NCBI RefSeq assembly: GCF_000379525.1
Contig: NZ_KB902505.1
Span: forward strand, 1,820 to 65,819
DNA from: Lamprocystis purpurea DSM 4197
Lineage (GTDB): Bacteria > Pseudomonadota > Gammaproteobacteria > Chromatiales > Chromatiaceae
DNA length: 64,000 bases
Reading direction: 5' to 3'
Positions within the stretch are counted from its first letter, which is position 1, and each line of letters begins with the position of its first letter. Shown here one piece after another: positions 1 to 8,392 of this stretch. A program made the translations under genes and the position numbers. Below the pieces are notes generated by a model. The model did no database searches and had not been told where the DNA came from. It saw only the letters and a program-made list of their open reading frames with translations.

Positions 1-797
1 CCATAGCCCTGGTAGCCGAACGGTGAATGGATACGCAAGGCCGCGGTATCCGGATTGATCGCCTGGACTGTTGCCATCCAACTGAAGCGGGACGACTTCG
101 CCTCGATCACATCATATTTTGAGAATTGCTCGGCAGTGCCGGTGACCCGAATCGGGCCGGTGGTAATCCGGGGGAACGGCCGCTCGCCCAAGTCGGAATC
201 TACTTCGGTGTCCACACTGTCGGTGGTATCCGCGTCTTCCAGATAAGGATGACCGCACGGCCCCATGGTCCGCAGATCCACGGGCGAACTGACCGGCGTC
301 CGACTGGGCCCGACCAGCAGAACGCCGGTCGGCGCCGTCACGTTAACGCACACCGGCGCACCAGACGGAAACTTGAAATCAAAAGCATCTTTGGCCGTTC
401 CTTTGGAAAGCAAAAGGAATTGGATGATCGACGGATCGCTATTATCCAATAGATCGGTTGTCTCGATCGACGATTTGACGACTGACTCCGCCGCTTGCGC
501 GCCCGTCACTGTACCGATATAGGTCAAATTGGTCGCACTGCGCCCGCCGGTCGTCGACAGCGTCCAAGTTCCGGTCGCGCAGTTCTGCCACAAGAATGTA
601 GCGGCACCGGTCGCCAAGGTGCTCGGCGGCGCCCCGCAACTGTCTACCGCGGCCCCGGCAGTGCCAATGATGACGCCATTGGCTCCAACCACTACCCCAG
701 CGAGCAACAGCAGCTTCATGGCATGAAAGAGCCGTGTGTGCCGACATACCGGATTTAGCTTCGCGGTGGAAATGGAGATCGTCTGCTGGGTTTTCAT
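1..797 (-). CDS. Exported protein of unknown function, C-terminus cut by window edge
   Basis: An open minus-strand frame runs without a stop from an ATG at 797 to the window edge (about 265 codons). The first residues read MKTQQTISISTAK, followed by a hydrophobic stretch (LLLLAGVVVGANGVIIG) ending near AGA-AVDSC. This looks like a signal peptide with a long N-region. A second in-frame ATG at 719 would remove that extension but has no ribosome-binding site; GGGGC lies about 6 nt before the ATG at 797. The mature part contains a few cysteines and Ser/Thr-rich segments, and I recognise no domain. It faces away from the EPS locus. Periplasmic or surface location is inferred from the signal peptide only. 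Confidence 0.6.
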   Translation of the reverse strand, partial: MKTQQTISISTAKLNPVCRHTRLFHAMKLLLLAGVVVGANGVIIGTAGAAVDSCGAPPSTLATGAATFLWQNCATGTWTLSTTGGRSATNLTYIGTVTGAQAAESVVKSSIETTDLLDNSDPSIIQFLLLSKGTAKDAFDFKFPSGAPVCVNVTAPTGVLLVGPSRTPVSSPVDLRTMGPCGHPYLEDADTTDSVDTEVDSDLGERPFPRITTGPIRVTGTAEQFSKYDVIEAKSSRFSWMATVQAINPDTAALRIHSPFGYQGY

Positions 798-831
798 CTT
801 GGTGCCCCATGGGCGTTTGAGTTGCGCTTAG

Positions 832-853
832 TTTGCCGAACAATGTCGGCAAA
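832..853. promoter_or_regulatory. Palindrome upstream of the exported-protein gene
   Basis: Perfect inverted repeat TTTGCCGA / TCGGCAAA with a 6-nt spacer, about 35 bases upstream of the start codon at 797. There is no T-run on either side, so a terminator is unlikely. It could be an operator or a 5'-UTR hairpin. The role is inferred from position only. Confidence 0.3.
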
Positions 854-1217
854 GCTCCCTTTACGTCTTGCTGAGTCGATGAACTGCTGCTCACCGTTGG
901 CGAAACTATAGCGGAGCACTCCCCCGGGAGTCGTGACGCGGTTCTCGTTAATTTCCCTGCTGCTTCGTGCAGTGTGATCGCGTTCTCACATCAGTAACAA
1001 CGTCCCTTTTCGGATCAGCACAGTAACGACGCGGATCCTGGTCAATAAGCAAGTGGCGGAACAGTACTGCTCAAAGCATGGCCGCGGCCCCTGTCGTTGG
1101 CGGCAACGCCGAATAGCAAGTACAGCGCTGCCGCCTTGAGAAACGACGGGCGGTCCCAGCGAAAGATTTGTCGGCCCATGCGCCGGAGCGCAAACCACCC
1201 CCGACAGCGGCGGCAAT

Positions 1218-1245
1218 GCGTGACGCGTGACGCGTGACGCGTGAG
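1218..1245. repeat. 7-bp tandem repeat (GCGTGAC)x4
   Basis: Four consecutive copies of GCGTGAC, the last ending in G instead of C. The tract lies in non-coding sequence and looks like a slippage-prone microsatellite. No gene boundary depends on it. Confidence 0.7.
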
Positions 1246-1397
1246 CAGGATGTCCGAACCAGCGCGGCGCCGCCAAGAGGATCTATGGTCCATCGCGCGT
1301 CGCGCGTGCCCTGACTCGGGGCCGCAGCCGGCCTGGATCATCCTTCCGGCCGGGTGGAAAAGCGCTAGTGCAGTCCACCGAATCCCGCTCCGCCGCT

Positions 1398-1427
1398 GGT
1401 GGACTGCGCCGCGCTTGTCCACCCTAA
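1398..1427. repeat. Decayed REP-like palindrome
   Basis: GGTGGACTGCGC...GTCCACCCTAAG resembles the intact REP beside the RAYT gene at 39568-40092 (GGTGGATGCGC...ATCCACCCTAC), with several substitutions and a damaged GTAG box. It is probably an old member of the same family. Confidence 0.5.
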
Positions 1428-1437
1428 GAGATTCTGT

Positions 1438-1459
1438 GGCCGGAACCGTCATCAAGGCC
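1438..1459. repeat. Solo end of the 125-bp MITE family
   Basis: GGCCGGAACCGTCATCAAGG matches the right terminal inverted repeat seen complete at 16675-16798, 53530-53653 and 61058-61182. The rest of the element is absent here. Comparable solo ends lie at 13804-13825 and about 43937-43957. Confidence 0.45.
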
Positions 1460-1693
1460 CCGCAGAGCACGCACCCCTTCGCACCGATGCGCAAGGCGGC
1501 GCGACATGCTAGGCTTACGCTAACGTCACCGGGTTGGTCACCTAGGCACGACGAAAAGGTGCCGCCAACGGAGCGCCGCATGCCGCGCACCGGCTCCCAG
1601 CGGTGCGAACTTCACCGTGCCGTGGCCCGGTCAGTGACCGACCGATGGTCCGTTCGCGCTAGACGAGGTGTGTAGCAGGGGCGGCAGCGCCAC

Positions 1694-2593
1694 TTGACTA
1701 AGAATCAGCTAGTTCCTGATGATGGTAATCAGATCGTGAAAAGACAGTTGTTCGTAGGTATCGGTGTCCAAAAATGTGCGACGACCTGGCTCTACGATAT
1801 CTTGCTCGATCACCCGCAGGTCGCGTTGAGCAAGCTCAAAGAGCTCGATTTCTTCTCTTATCATTTTGGGAGAGGATATCAATGGTATGAGGAGCAGTTT
1901 CCCCAGGACCGTCCGGGGTGCTTGGTCGGCGAGATCTCGCCATCCTACTTCATCGACGCCAACGTGCCTGAGCGCTTGCAAGCCTATGCGCCGGAAGCTA
2001 AACTGGTGGTGTTGCTGCGCGATCCGGTCGAACGGGCAGTTTCCAACCACCGTCACGAAGTACGGCTCGGTAATTTCCACGGCGATGACATCTCGTTTGT
2101 TGCCGGCCTCGCGAATAACCCGCTTTACCTCGAACAGAGTCGATACGGAACTCACCTGCTGCGCTGGCTCAGGCATATTCCCGCGTCCCGTATGCTCGTC
2201 TTGTTTCAGGAAGACATCGATCGCGAACCACAGGCGGTCGCTCAGCAGGTATACCGGTTTCTTGATGTCGACGATCGACACGTCTCGAATGCAGTCGAGG
2301 GGCGCTCGAATGAAAGTCATGTCCATCGCTCTCGCGTGCTCGAACGTGCTCGGCGTGCTGCTCGCGACTTGGTGCGCCTTATGGGTATCGATGGGGTCTG
2401 GCGCGCGGCACAGAAGGCCGGGCTGCAATCGCTTTACCGGCATTTGAATCGTCGCCCGCCGGAAGCACGGATCCCACCGGTAGCGGCCGCAACTCGAGAA
2501 GGATTGCGCATGCTCTTGGCGGAAGAAATTCGATTGGTCGAAGAGATTACCGGGCGGTCGTTGCCGCAGTGGCGGGGCGAAACCCCGCAATAG
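1694..2593 (+). CDS. PAPS-dependent sulfotransferase
   Basis: 299-residue protein of the heparan-sulfate-type sulfotransferase fold, which transfers sulfate from PAPS to a hydroxyl or amine of a glycan. The 5'-phosphosulfate-binding loop is visible at residues 26-32 (QKCATTW) and the 3'-phosphate-binding motif at about 109-119 (RDPVERAVSNH). No signal peptide is present, so it should act in the cytoplasm on a lipid-linked or nucleotide-linked sugar. It is the first gene of the EPS locus, 216 bases before the chain-length gene, so sulfation of the polymer is a reasonable inference. The start used is TTG at 1694 with a purine-rich GGGGCGG upstream. The in-frame GTG at 1736, just before the first motif, is an alternative. 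Confidence 0.8.
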   Translation: MTKNQLVPDDGNQIVKRQLFVGIGVQKCATTWLYDILLDHPQVALSKLKELDFFSYHFGRGYQWYEEQFPQDRPGCLVGEISPSYFIDANVPERLQAYAPEAKLVVLLRDPVERAVSNHRHEVRLGNFHGDDISFVAGLANNPLYLEQSRYGTHLLRWLRHIPASRMLVLFQEDIDREPQAVAQQVYRFLDVDDRHVSNAVEGRSNESHVHRSRVLERARRAARDLVRLMGIDGVWRAAQKAGLQSLYRHLNRRPPEARIPPVAAATREGLRMLLAEEIRLVEEITGRSLPQWRGETPQ

Positions 2594-2809
2594 GACATGG
2601 CAGTGACGGCTGTCGAGCGACGCGTTCAGCAGAGCGCAGGTTTTATTGCTACAAGAAATTTCGTGTCCGCGACGATCCAGTTCGCCGAAATCCGCGGGCG
2701 ATTCGATCGCGATTGATGCGTGATCCTTTTTCTATCAAACCAATACCCATGTGACCTGCGCGTTCGTTGCGGTTGCATCGTAAAGACTGTTTGAGATCAC
2801 GAGAGAGCC

Positions 2810-4177
2810 ATGACGATCAGTTCACTGATAGAGATCCTGAAGAGCCGGCTGTGGCTTGTGCTGCTGCTCCCAATCGGTGCAGCAACGACAGCCTTGTTTC
2901 TGGGTACGCTGAATCCGGTCACCTATTCAACACATGCGACGATCCTGCTCGATTATCGCAAGCCATTGGAGGGAGAACTCGCCGGCGAGTTGCTGCCGGT
3001 TGGCATGCAGCCCAGCTACCTCACCACGCAGATGGATATCATCAAGAGTCGCCCAGTCGCTGAGAGAGTGTCAGCGTTACTCGAGCTGTCCGGCTCGCCG
3101 CTGTGGAGGGAACGCTTCGACAGCACCGACGCGCCTCCTGAAGCATTTCCAGACTGGATCGTCGGAACGTTGCTGGAGCAATTGGAGGTTACGGTCGGTA
3201 TTGAGACCCGACTGATCGACATCTGGTACAAAGACCCTGATCCCGCTACCGCCGCCAGCGTGGCCAACGCCTTCGTTGACGCTTACCGCGAAACGGTCAA
3301 ACAGTTGGGTGGCACGCCCGCGCTGGAAACGGCCGAATCAGTCGATAAGTTGCTTGCCAGACTCCGGGAGAATCTCGAACGTGCGGAAAATCGAGCCAGT
3401 GATTATCAGGCGCGGATGGGGATCATCGCGACCGACGAGCGACTCGATGTCGAAACCGAGCACTTGAACGAACTGATGCGTGAAAAACTGGCGGCGGACG
3501 CAGGTCTTCGGGTGGCGGAGAGCCGGCTTGACGGACCCGCTCAGGCGGATAGTCCAGCAGGAGCGGGCAGTGTCGCGTCGGAAGTCATCGGCAACGACCT
3601 GATCAATAGTTTGCAGATCGACTTGTCCCGCAAAGAAGGAGAACTCGCCGATCTTTCCACTTCGCTGGGTGAGCGACACCCACAGCTGGTCAAACTCAAG
3701 GCGGAGGTCGAAAGCCTACAGCAGAAGTTGATCGCCGAGACTGAGCGGATCGTCTCAGCGACTCGCGCGGAGGCGGTGCGGACCCGGCGCTTGTCCGAGG
3801 CAGCACAGCAAGCCGAGGAAACTCAGCGAAAAAAGGTACTTGAATTGAAGCAACTGCGCGACGGATTACAGCCGTTGCTGCGCGAGCTTGAGAGTGCCAA
3901 AACCAGCTATGACCGCGCGCTTCAGGTGTATAGCGATTATGCGATGCACAGCGAACTCGGCCAAACGAACATTTCCGTACTGAGTCCGGCAGTCGCTCCA
4001 ACCGAGCCATTGCCTTCCAATAAGGCGCTCAAGGTTGCCAGTGCCTTTATCGGGGGATTGGTGTTTGCGCTTGGACTGGTGATGCTTTGGGAGTTAGCGG
4101 ATCGCCGGGTCCGCGGGAAAGAAGGCATCGCAGGGCTGGGAGATGCCGGCTACCTTGGCGGGCTGCCGAAGGCTTGA
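2810..4177 (+). CDS. EPS chain-length determinant (Wzz/GumC/EpsF-like)
   Basis: 455-residue polysaccharide co-polymerase of the inner membrane. An N-terminal transmembrane helix spans about residues 14-35. A Wzz domain follows, then a long Gln/Glu/Leu-rich coiled coil (about 165-390), a Pro-containing segment (PAVAPTEPLPSNK) and a second membrane helix near 410-432. The cytoplasmic tail is short and has no kinase domain; the kinase is a separate protein two genes downstream, as in methanolan-type EpsF/EpsG systems. The ATG at 2810 follows a GAGAGAGCC stretch. Role: sets polymer length and links the periplasmic export channel to the kinase. Confidence 0.88.
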   Translation: MTISSLIEILKSRLWLVLLLPIGAATTALFLGTLNPVTYSTHATILLDYRKPLEGELAGELLPVGMQPSYLTTQMDIIKSRPVAERVSALLELSGSPLWRERFDSTDAPPEAFPDWIVGTLLEQLEVTVGIETRLIDIWYKDPDPATAASVANAFVDAYRETVKQLGGTPALETAESVDKLLARLRENLERAENRASDYQARMGIIATDERLDVETEHLNELMREKLAADAGLRVAESRLDGPAQADSPAGAGSVASEVIGNDLINSLQIDLSRKEGELADLSTSLGERHPQLVKLKAEVESLQQKLIAETERIVSATRAEAVRTRRLSEAAQQAEETQRKKVLELKQLRDGLQPLLRELESAKTSYDRALQVYSDYAMHSELGQTNISVLSPAVAPTEPLPSNKALKVASAFIGGLVFALGLVMLWELADRRVRGKEGIAGLGDAGYLGGLPKA

Positions 4178-4249
4178 ATGCAGCAGCAGGTTGCGGGTAT
4201 GGACTCAGTCCTTTTAAGGTTTTGTCGTCTGCTGATACAGGAGAATGAG

Positions 4250-5044
4250 ATGCGGCGCAACAGCATTATTTCGGCGCTCACCGTGCTTCTTTTTGTTTTG
4301 TCGCTGGGTGCTCTGGCTGACCAGTCGTATCGCTTGGGCGCCAACGATGTCATCCGCGTGACTGTCTACGGACATGCTGACCTGAGTACGGTCGCCCGAG
4401 TCGCGGAGAACGGGGGGGTCACCATTCCGATCATCGGTGAAGTGTCCTTAGGCGGACTGACCGGCAGAGAAGCCGAACTTAAGATCCAGTCGCTGTTGAA
4501 GGAACAGAAGATCGTCAAGTCTCCCCAAGTGACTCTCATCGTGGATAAATATGAAAGTCAGCGGGTGTCGGTCTTAGGAGAGGTCAAGAAGCCGGGTGTG
4601 TACCCCATTACACGCGGGAGTTCTCTTATGGACCTGATCTCAGAGGCCGGCGGACTCGGCGAGGAAGCCGGGGAGGTCGCCATCGTGACCCGCAAGGATG
4701 AGGGGGCCGGCCGCGGCCGAGTCATCGATCTGGTCTCTTTGTTGGAGGGTTCGGCCGTGACGCCCGAGCCCACGGTCGCGGATGGAGATAGGATCTTCGT
4801 CCCGAGGATGGAGCGTTTCTACATTTACGGACAGGTCAATAAGCCTGGGGCCTATCGCCTGGAGCGGGGAATGACTGTTATGCAGGCGTTGTCTGTCGCC
4901 AGCGGACTCACCGACAAGGGGACTGAACGCGGAATCAAAGTCAGACGCAAGTCCGGCGACGGTACCGAACAAGAGTTTTCCGCACAGTTGACCCAGCGAA
5001 TTCAGGCTAACGATGTGATTTACGTCAATGAAAGCATCTTCTAG
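4250..5044 (+). CDS. Polysaccharide export protein (Wza/EpsE-like)
   Basis: 264-residue periplasmic or outer-membrane protein. The signal peptide MRRNSIISALTVLLFVLSLG ends near ALA-DQ. A poly-export domain follows (YRLGANDVIRVTVYGH...), then two SLBB-type segments (RVSVLGEVKKPGVYPI and FYIYGQVNKPGAYRL). No lipobox cysteine is present, unlike E. coli Wza. The frame is open further upstream, but the ATG at 4250 is chosen because AGGAG lies 6 nt before it and the signal peptide begins there. The last 17 bases overlap the kinase gene, indicating translational coupling. It should form the export channel with the upstream chain-length protein. Confidence 0.9.
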   Translation: MRRNSIISALTVLLFVLSLGALADQSYRLGANDVIRVTVYGHADLSTVARVAENGGVTIPIIGEVSLGGLTGREAELKIQSLLKEQKIVKSPQVTLIVDKYESQRVSVLGEVKKPGVYPITRGSSLMDLISEAGGLGEEAGEVAIVTRKDEGAGRGRVIDLVSLLEGSAVTPEPTVADGDRIFVPRMERFYIYGQVNKPGAYRLERGMTVMQALSVASGLTDKGTERGIKVRRKSGDGTEQEFSAQLTQRIQANDVIYVNESIF

Positions 5045-6014
5045 TTCTTCGTCAAGCGATATCACCGCCGCCGTGAGCGATCTCACACCTGCGCTGGATG
5101 TACCTGTGGACAAAGCCCATGAATTCCAGTGGCTGACTGAGGTGCAGTTGCAGGGTCCGAATCACGACTTGGTGGCCGGGCGTTTTTCGCAGCGGAAACT
5201 TGGCGAAATCATGGTCATGCTGGAATTGCTCAGCGCTGAAAACAGAGATTTCGCGCTCGAACAGCAGGCAACGCTGCGGTTGCCATTCGGCGAGTGCTGC
5301 ATACATCTGAACCTGATCGACGCGGAAGGTCTCTCCCAAGCGCTGGCATGGCAGTTCGGACTTCTTAGCCCGACCTCCAAGTCATTCACGCTGAGCGAAG
5401 ATCTCGTGATGCTGACACGTCCGCTCGGAAGTTATGCCGAGGCGCTACGGAAACTCGGTAGCCGACTCGTGTCACACTGGTTACGACCGGGTCGAAATGT
5501 CTTGGCGATTACCAGCCCGGCGCCTGGAGAAGGCCGCAGCCATATGGCCGCAAATCTGGCAATCAGCCTGGATCAGGCGGGCTTGAGGACGCTTCTGGTC
5601 GACGCTGACTTTCGAAATCCAAGACAACACATCAACTTCAATGTGCCGCAGCATCCAGGGTTGAGTCGACTCTTATGCGGATTCGCGCCGGAAGAAGTCG
5701 TCAGGCAAATCCCGTATCTGAGTCACCTGTCGCTCATCACCTCAGGGCCAACGCCGCCCAACCCGTCTGAACTATTGACTCGCAATGGGCTGGCCGTGTT
5801 CCTGGAAAAGGCGCGGGAGTACTACGACATCATACTTATTGACACGCCGGCAAGTGTCGCGTTTTCTGACGCAGAGATGATCGCTTTGGCGTCAGGTAGT
5901 GCATTGATCATCGCCCGCAGGAACCGGACGCGCGAACGTGATGTGCGGAAACTCGCTGAACGCTTCACAAAAAACGGGGTTCAGGTTGTTGGAACCGTAC
6001 TAAACAGTTACTGA
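5028..6014 (+). CDS. EpsG-type tyrosine kinase / chain-length regulator
   Basis: 328-residue cytoplasmic BY-kinase-like protein. After a Ser-rich N-terminus and a linker domain comes a MinD-like ATPase: Walker A at about 163-171 (SPAPGEGRS), Walker A' at 191-194 (VDAD) and Walker B at 268-274 (IILIDTP). The usual Walker A lysine is an arginine (GEGRS), which is typical of the EpsG subgroup and not a sign of decay. The C-terminus ends in a single Tyr instead of a Tyr cluster. It starts inside the end of the export gene. It probably cycles phosphorylation with the chain-length protein to control polymerisation. Confidence 0.85.
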   Translation: MKASSSSSSSDITAAVSDLTPALDVPVDKAHEFQWLTEVQLQGPNHDLVAGRFSQRKLGEIMVMLELLSAENRDFALEQQATLRLPFGECCIHLNLIDAEGLSQALAWQFGLLSPTSKSFTLSEDLVMLTRPLGSYAEALRKLGSRLVSHWLRPGRNVLAITSPAPGEGRSHMAANLAISLDQAGLRTLLVDADFRNPRQHINFNVPQHPGLSRLLCGFAPEEVVRQIPYLSHLSLITSGPTPPNPSELLTRNGLAVFLEKAREYYDIILIDTPASVAFSDAEMIALASGSALIIARRNRTRERDVRKLAERFTKNGVQVVGTVLNSY

Positions 6015-6052
6015 TCCAAGGACAGCCCCTTGCCGGCATGAGGGAAGTATGA

Positions 6053-7045
6053 TCACTTGGCACGTGCAATAAAAATGTTCGCCATTTCCGTCATACCGAC
6101 GGAACGCATGTGCCCAAGCGCCACTTCCTCCGCCACGGCAGCTGCCAAACGGCGAAGTTTATCGAAATCATGTTCATTTTCAAATTCGTAGGGATGAGCG
6201 TATAGATGAATGACTTTCTTCTCTCGCGCGGCACGGCGGATACCACGGATCATGCTGTTGACACGCAACTCACTCAAACCGATCGAATCCAAGGCGTGAT
6301 CGACCCGCCGATTCAGCCCAAACAACCATCGCGACGCGGGTAGATTGACTAGCCCGGAGTCATCAATGGATGGTAGATAAACCTGAGGCGTTGAGAGAAC
6401 AGAGACATAGTGGTTGAAATGACGAAGAAAATTACCGATTATCTTTCTATAGTAAGCACGCGGCCAGACTTCCGCGCCGCGAAAGCAGGTAAAGCCGGCT
6501 TCCCGTAACAGATTGAGGTGACCAATACGGTTTCGCGGAAATACCATCGCCGTGAGTTTGACACCGTTCAGCCCTGCCACCCGAACCCCTTCGTTAATCT
6601 CAATCCGTGCCGCCTCGGTGCTCATTGTTCCCTGGCTGAAGGGTGTATGGGTATAACCGTGAAAACCGATCTCTTGTGGATTTGGGCTGTTAAGCAACCC
6701 CTCGATCATGTCTCGGGCATACCACAGGGGATGATCAGTTCCGATAATTTGGTCCGCGCAGGAATAGCGATTTCGCCATTCAAGAATCGGACAGACCTCA
6801 CAGTCCATGCAGCGATCAAACCACATGTGCCCAACAATCGCCCAAGTCCCGACGATACCAAATTCATTGAGAATCTTGAGTATTTTCTCGACCTTGCGCC
6901 GCTCACGTGAACCATCGGGCGAGAACAGACGAGCGCGAATATCGTCGTAGTCGTAGTGCCCCCAGGCGAATTCCGTGTCCAATGAAAAAAGAAAATAGCC
7001 GCTGTCAAAAGATTGTTTCATTTTTTCTGTTTCCAAAAAAGCCAT
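6053..7045 (-). CDS. Polysaccharide deacetylase-like protein
   Basis: 330 residues with a NodB/CDA-like barrel. The acidic motif SLDTEFAWG is at about 21-29, and the metal-ligand motif HGYTHTPFS lies in the middle. There is no signal peptide, so it probably acts on a cytoplasmic or lipid-linked precursor; the substrate is unknown. The start ATG overlaps the stop codon of the upstream glycosyltransferase (TGATG at 7043-7047), so the genes are coupled. Its stop is 38 bases from the kinase stop, tail to tail. An internal ATG at 7021 is a weaker alternative. Confidence 0.75.
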   Translation of the reverse strand: MAFLETEKMKQSFDSGYFLFSLDTEFAWGHYDYDDIRARLFSPDGSRERRKVEKILKILNEFGIVGTWAIVGHMWFDRCMDCEVCPILEWRNRYSCADQIIGTDHPLWYARDMIEGLLNSPNPQEIGFHGYTHTPFSQGTMSTEAARIEINEGVRVAGLNGVKLTAMVFPRNRIGHLNLLREAGFTCFRGAEVWPRAYYRKIIGNFLRHFNHYVSVLSTPQVYLPSIDDSGLVNLPASRWLFGLNRRVDHALDSIGLSELRVNSMIRGIRRAAREKKVIHLYAHPYEFENEHDFDKLRRLAAAVAEEVALGHMRSVGMTEMANIFIARAK

Positions 7046-8298
7046 CAGGTGCGCACCTTCTTTTCCCTTACAGCGCGTTCAAGTCCACTTTGCAATTTCG
7101 CCGCTGATACCTGCCACGTCCACCGGTCCGCAGCACTCCTGGACTCTCGGCCTAATGCAGATAGCATGTCGCGTCCGCTCCACACCTGTTTCAGCGCGTC
7201 CACCAACGCTGACTGATCTGCGGTTTCGGCCCAGAAAACATAGGGATCTTGGCCTACGACATCAGTGTGGCAGACCACGCGGGTCGCTAAAATCGGCATT
7301 CCAGCAGCCATATATTCGAATAGCTTGATCGGACTACTCACGCGGAACTTCAGCTCGTCCGGAAACGGTAAGACACCAACGTGGGCATTGGCAAGCACCT
7401 TCCAAACCTCGCGATGCGGAACCGGAGGACCGACGCTGACGACTCCGGATGTCGTGCTCGCCAGAGCCTCAAGTTCCGCTTGCTGGTTGCCGCTACCCAC
7501 GATCGAAAGCTGAAAATTCATGCCGTGCGTGTTGGCTTCGAGTACTGCCCGACAGAGCGCCGACAAATTTCTCTCGTGGCGCAGTGTGCCGATGTAAACC
7601 AGCCGTATCGGTTCGTCGCCGGAGGGCCAGCGCCGCATTTCCAGGGCAGAGCGAAACGCGCCCAGATCTACGCCGGACGGCCATACACCAAAAAGGCGTT
7701 CGGTTCTGATGCTCAGTGCCGAAGCCATCTGCTCGGTGATAACCAAATAGCCATCGACCCATAGATTCGCCAAGCGGTAGGTATACCGGTAGTAATAACC
7801 GCGGAGCCGGTCTCGCAGACGCGGTGTGACCGCATCCATAAACAGAGTCCGCACGTCCATGATAAATAGCGGACGGATGCGGGACGATAAGACATATCGC
7901 AAACGGGCAGGCAACAGCATAACGGTTGACAGCTCATGAAACATCACGACGTCGATGTCGTCACGATGAAAGAGCCAGCGCATGATCGACCAATGGAAAA
8001 AGACCTGCCCGAGGAAGTAGGTCGCCGGCTTTGGAACCAGCAGCAATCCGTCGCGCATCGCAATCGGCGAGCCATCCGATGTCGGCTGCACCAGGAATAC
8101 ATTCCAACCATTCTCGCGAAGCGCTTGTGCCGTCGTCAGCCATGTTGCAGCGTCAAGGATGAGGTTCAGGTCTGCGGTCTGGACCCATAACAAAGTCGGC
8201 CGCCGGCCGGTCGCTATCGGAGGTTGAGTATCACTCACTGCGACCGCCCGCGGCATATCGAACGCGGGCGACTCATTCTCGGTACGCCTCGAACTCAT
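7045..8298 (-). CDS. Glycosyltransferase family 4 (GT-B fold)
   Basis: About 417 residues. A GT1-type C-terminal domain is clear: IRLVYIGTLRHERNLSALC, then LSIVGSG, and the donor-site region FPDELKFRVSSPIKLFEYMA with the ExG/AAGMP loop. The ATG at 8298 is preferred because AGGAG lies 7 nt upstream (gattaggagcaagaaa), although the frame stays open to 8370. It is transcribed with the deacetylase-like gene and probably with the EpsL-like gene upstream. It adds one sugar to the EPS repeat unit; donor and acceptor cannot be read from sequence. Confidence 0.85.
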   Translation of the reverse strand: MSSRRTENESPAFDMPRAVAVSDTQPPIATGRRPTLLWVQTADLNLILDAATWLTTAQALRENGWNVFLVQPTSDGSPIAMRDGLLLVPKPATYFLGQVFFHWSIMRWLFHRDDIDVVMFHELSTVMLLPARLRYVLSSRIRPLFIMDVRTLFMDAVTPRLRDRLRGYYYRYTYRLANLWVDGYLVITEQMASALSIRTERLFGVWPSGVDLGAFRSALEMRRWPSGDEPIRLVYIGTLRHERNLSALCRAVLEANTHGMNFQLSIVGSGNQQAELEALASTTSGVVSVGPPVPHREVWKVLANAHVGVLPFPDELKFRVSSPIKLFEYMAAGMPILATRVVCHTDVVGQDPYVFWAETADQSALVDALKQVWSGRDMLSALGRESRSAADRWTWQVSAAKLQSGLERAVREKKVRT

Positions 8299-8392
8299 TT
8301 TCTTGCTCCTAATCAGCTTTGCAACCCACAATGACCGATGCCGACGGCATACTGTGACCGACAATCGCAAGCCGCCACGGCGCCTATCGACG

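Larger units (their letters stand above)
798..1693. other. Long intergenic region with degraded repeats
   Basis: About 900 bases separate the divergent exported-protein and sulfotransferase genes. Open frames exist on both strands, but they lack a recognisable protein, have poor codon character and overlap repeat debris. The stretch holds an 8-bp-stem palindrome (832-853), a 7-bp tandem repeat (1218-1245), a decayed REP-like palindrome (1398-1427) and a solo end of the 125-bp MITE family (1438-1459). Confidence 0.5.

Noticed and set aside
442..894. 150-codon minus-strand open frame
   Set aside because: It is in another frame of the same strand as the exported-protein gene (1-797), whose frame has a signal peptide and an uninterrupted run to the edge.
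1042..1590. 182-codon minus-strand open frame upstream of the sulfotransferase
   Set aside because: Runs through a tandem repeat, a decayed REP and a MITE end. No recognisable sequence and no ribosome-binding site.
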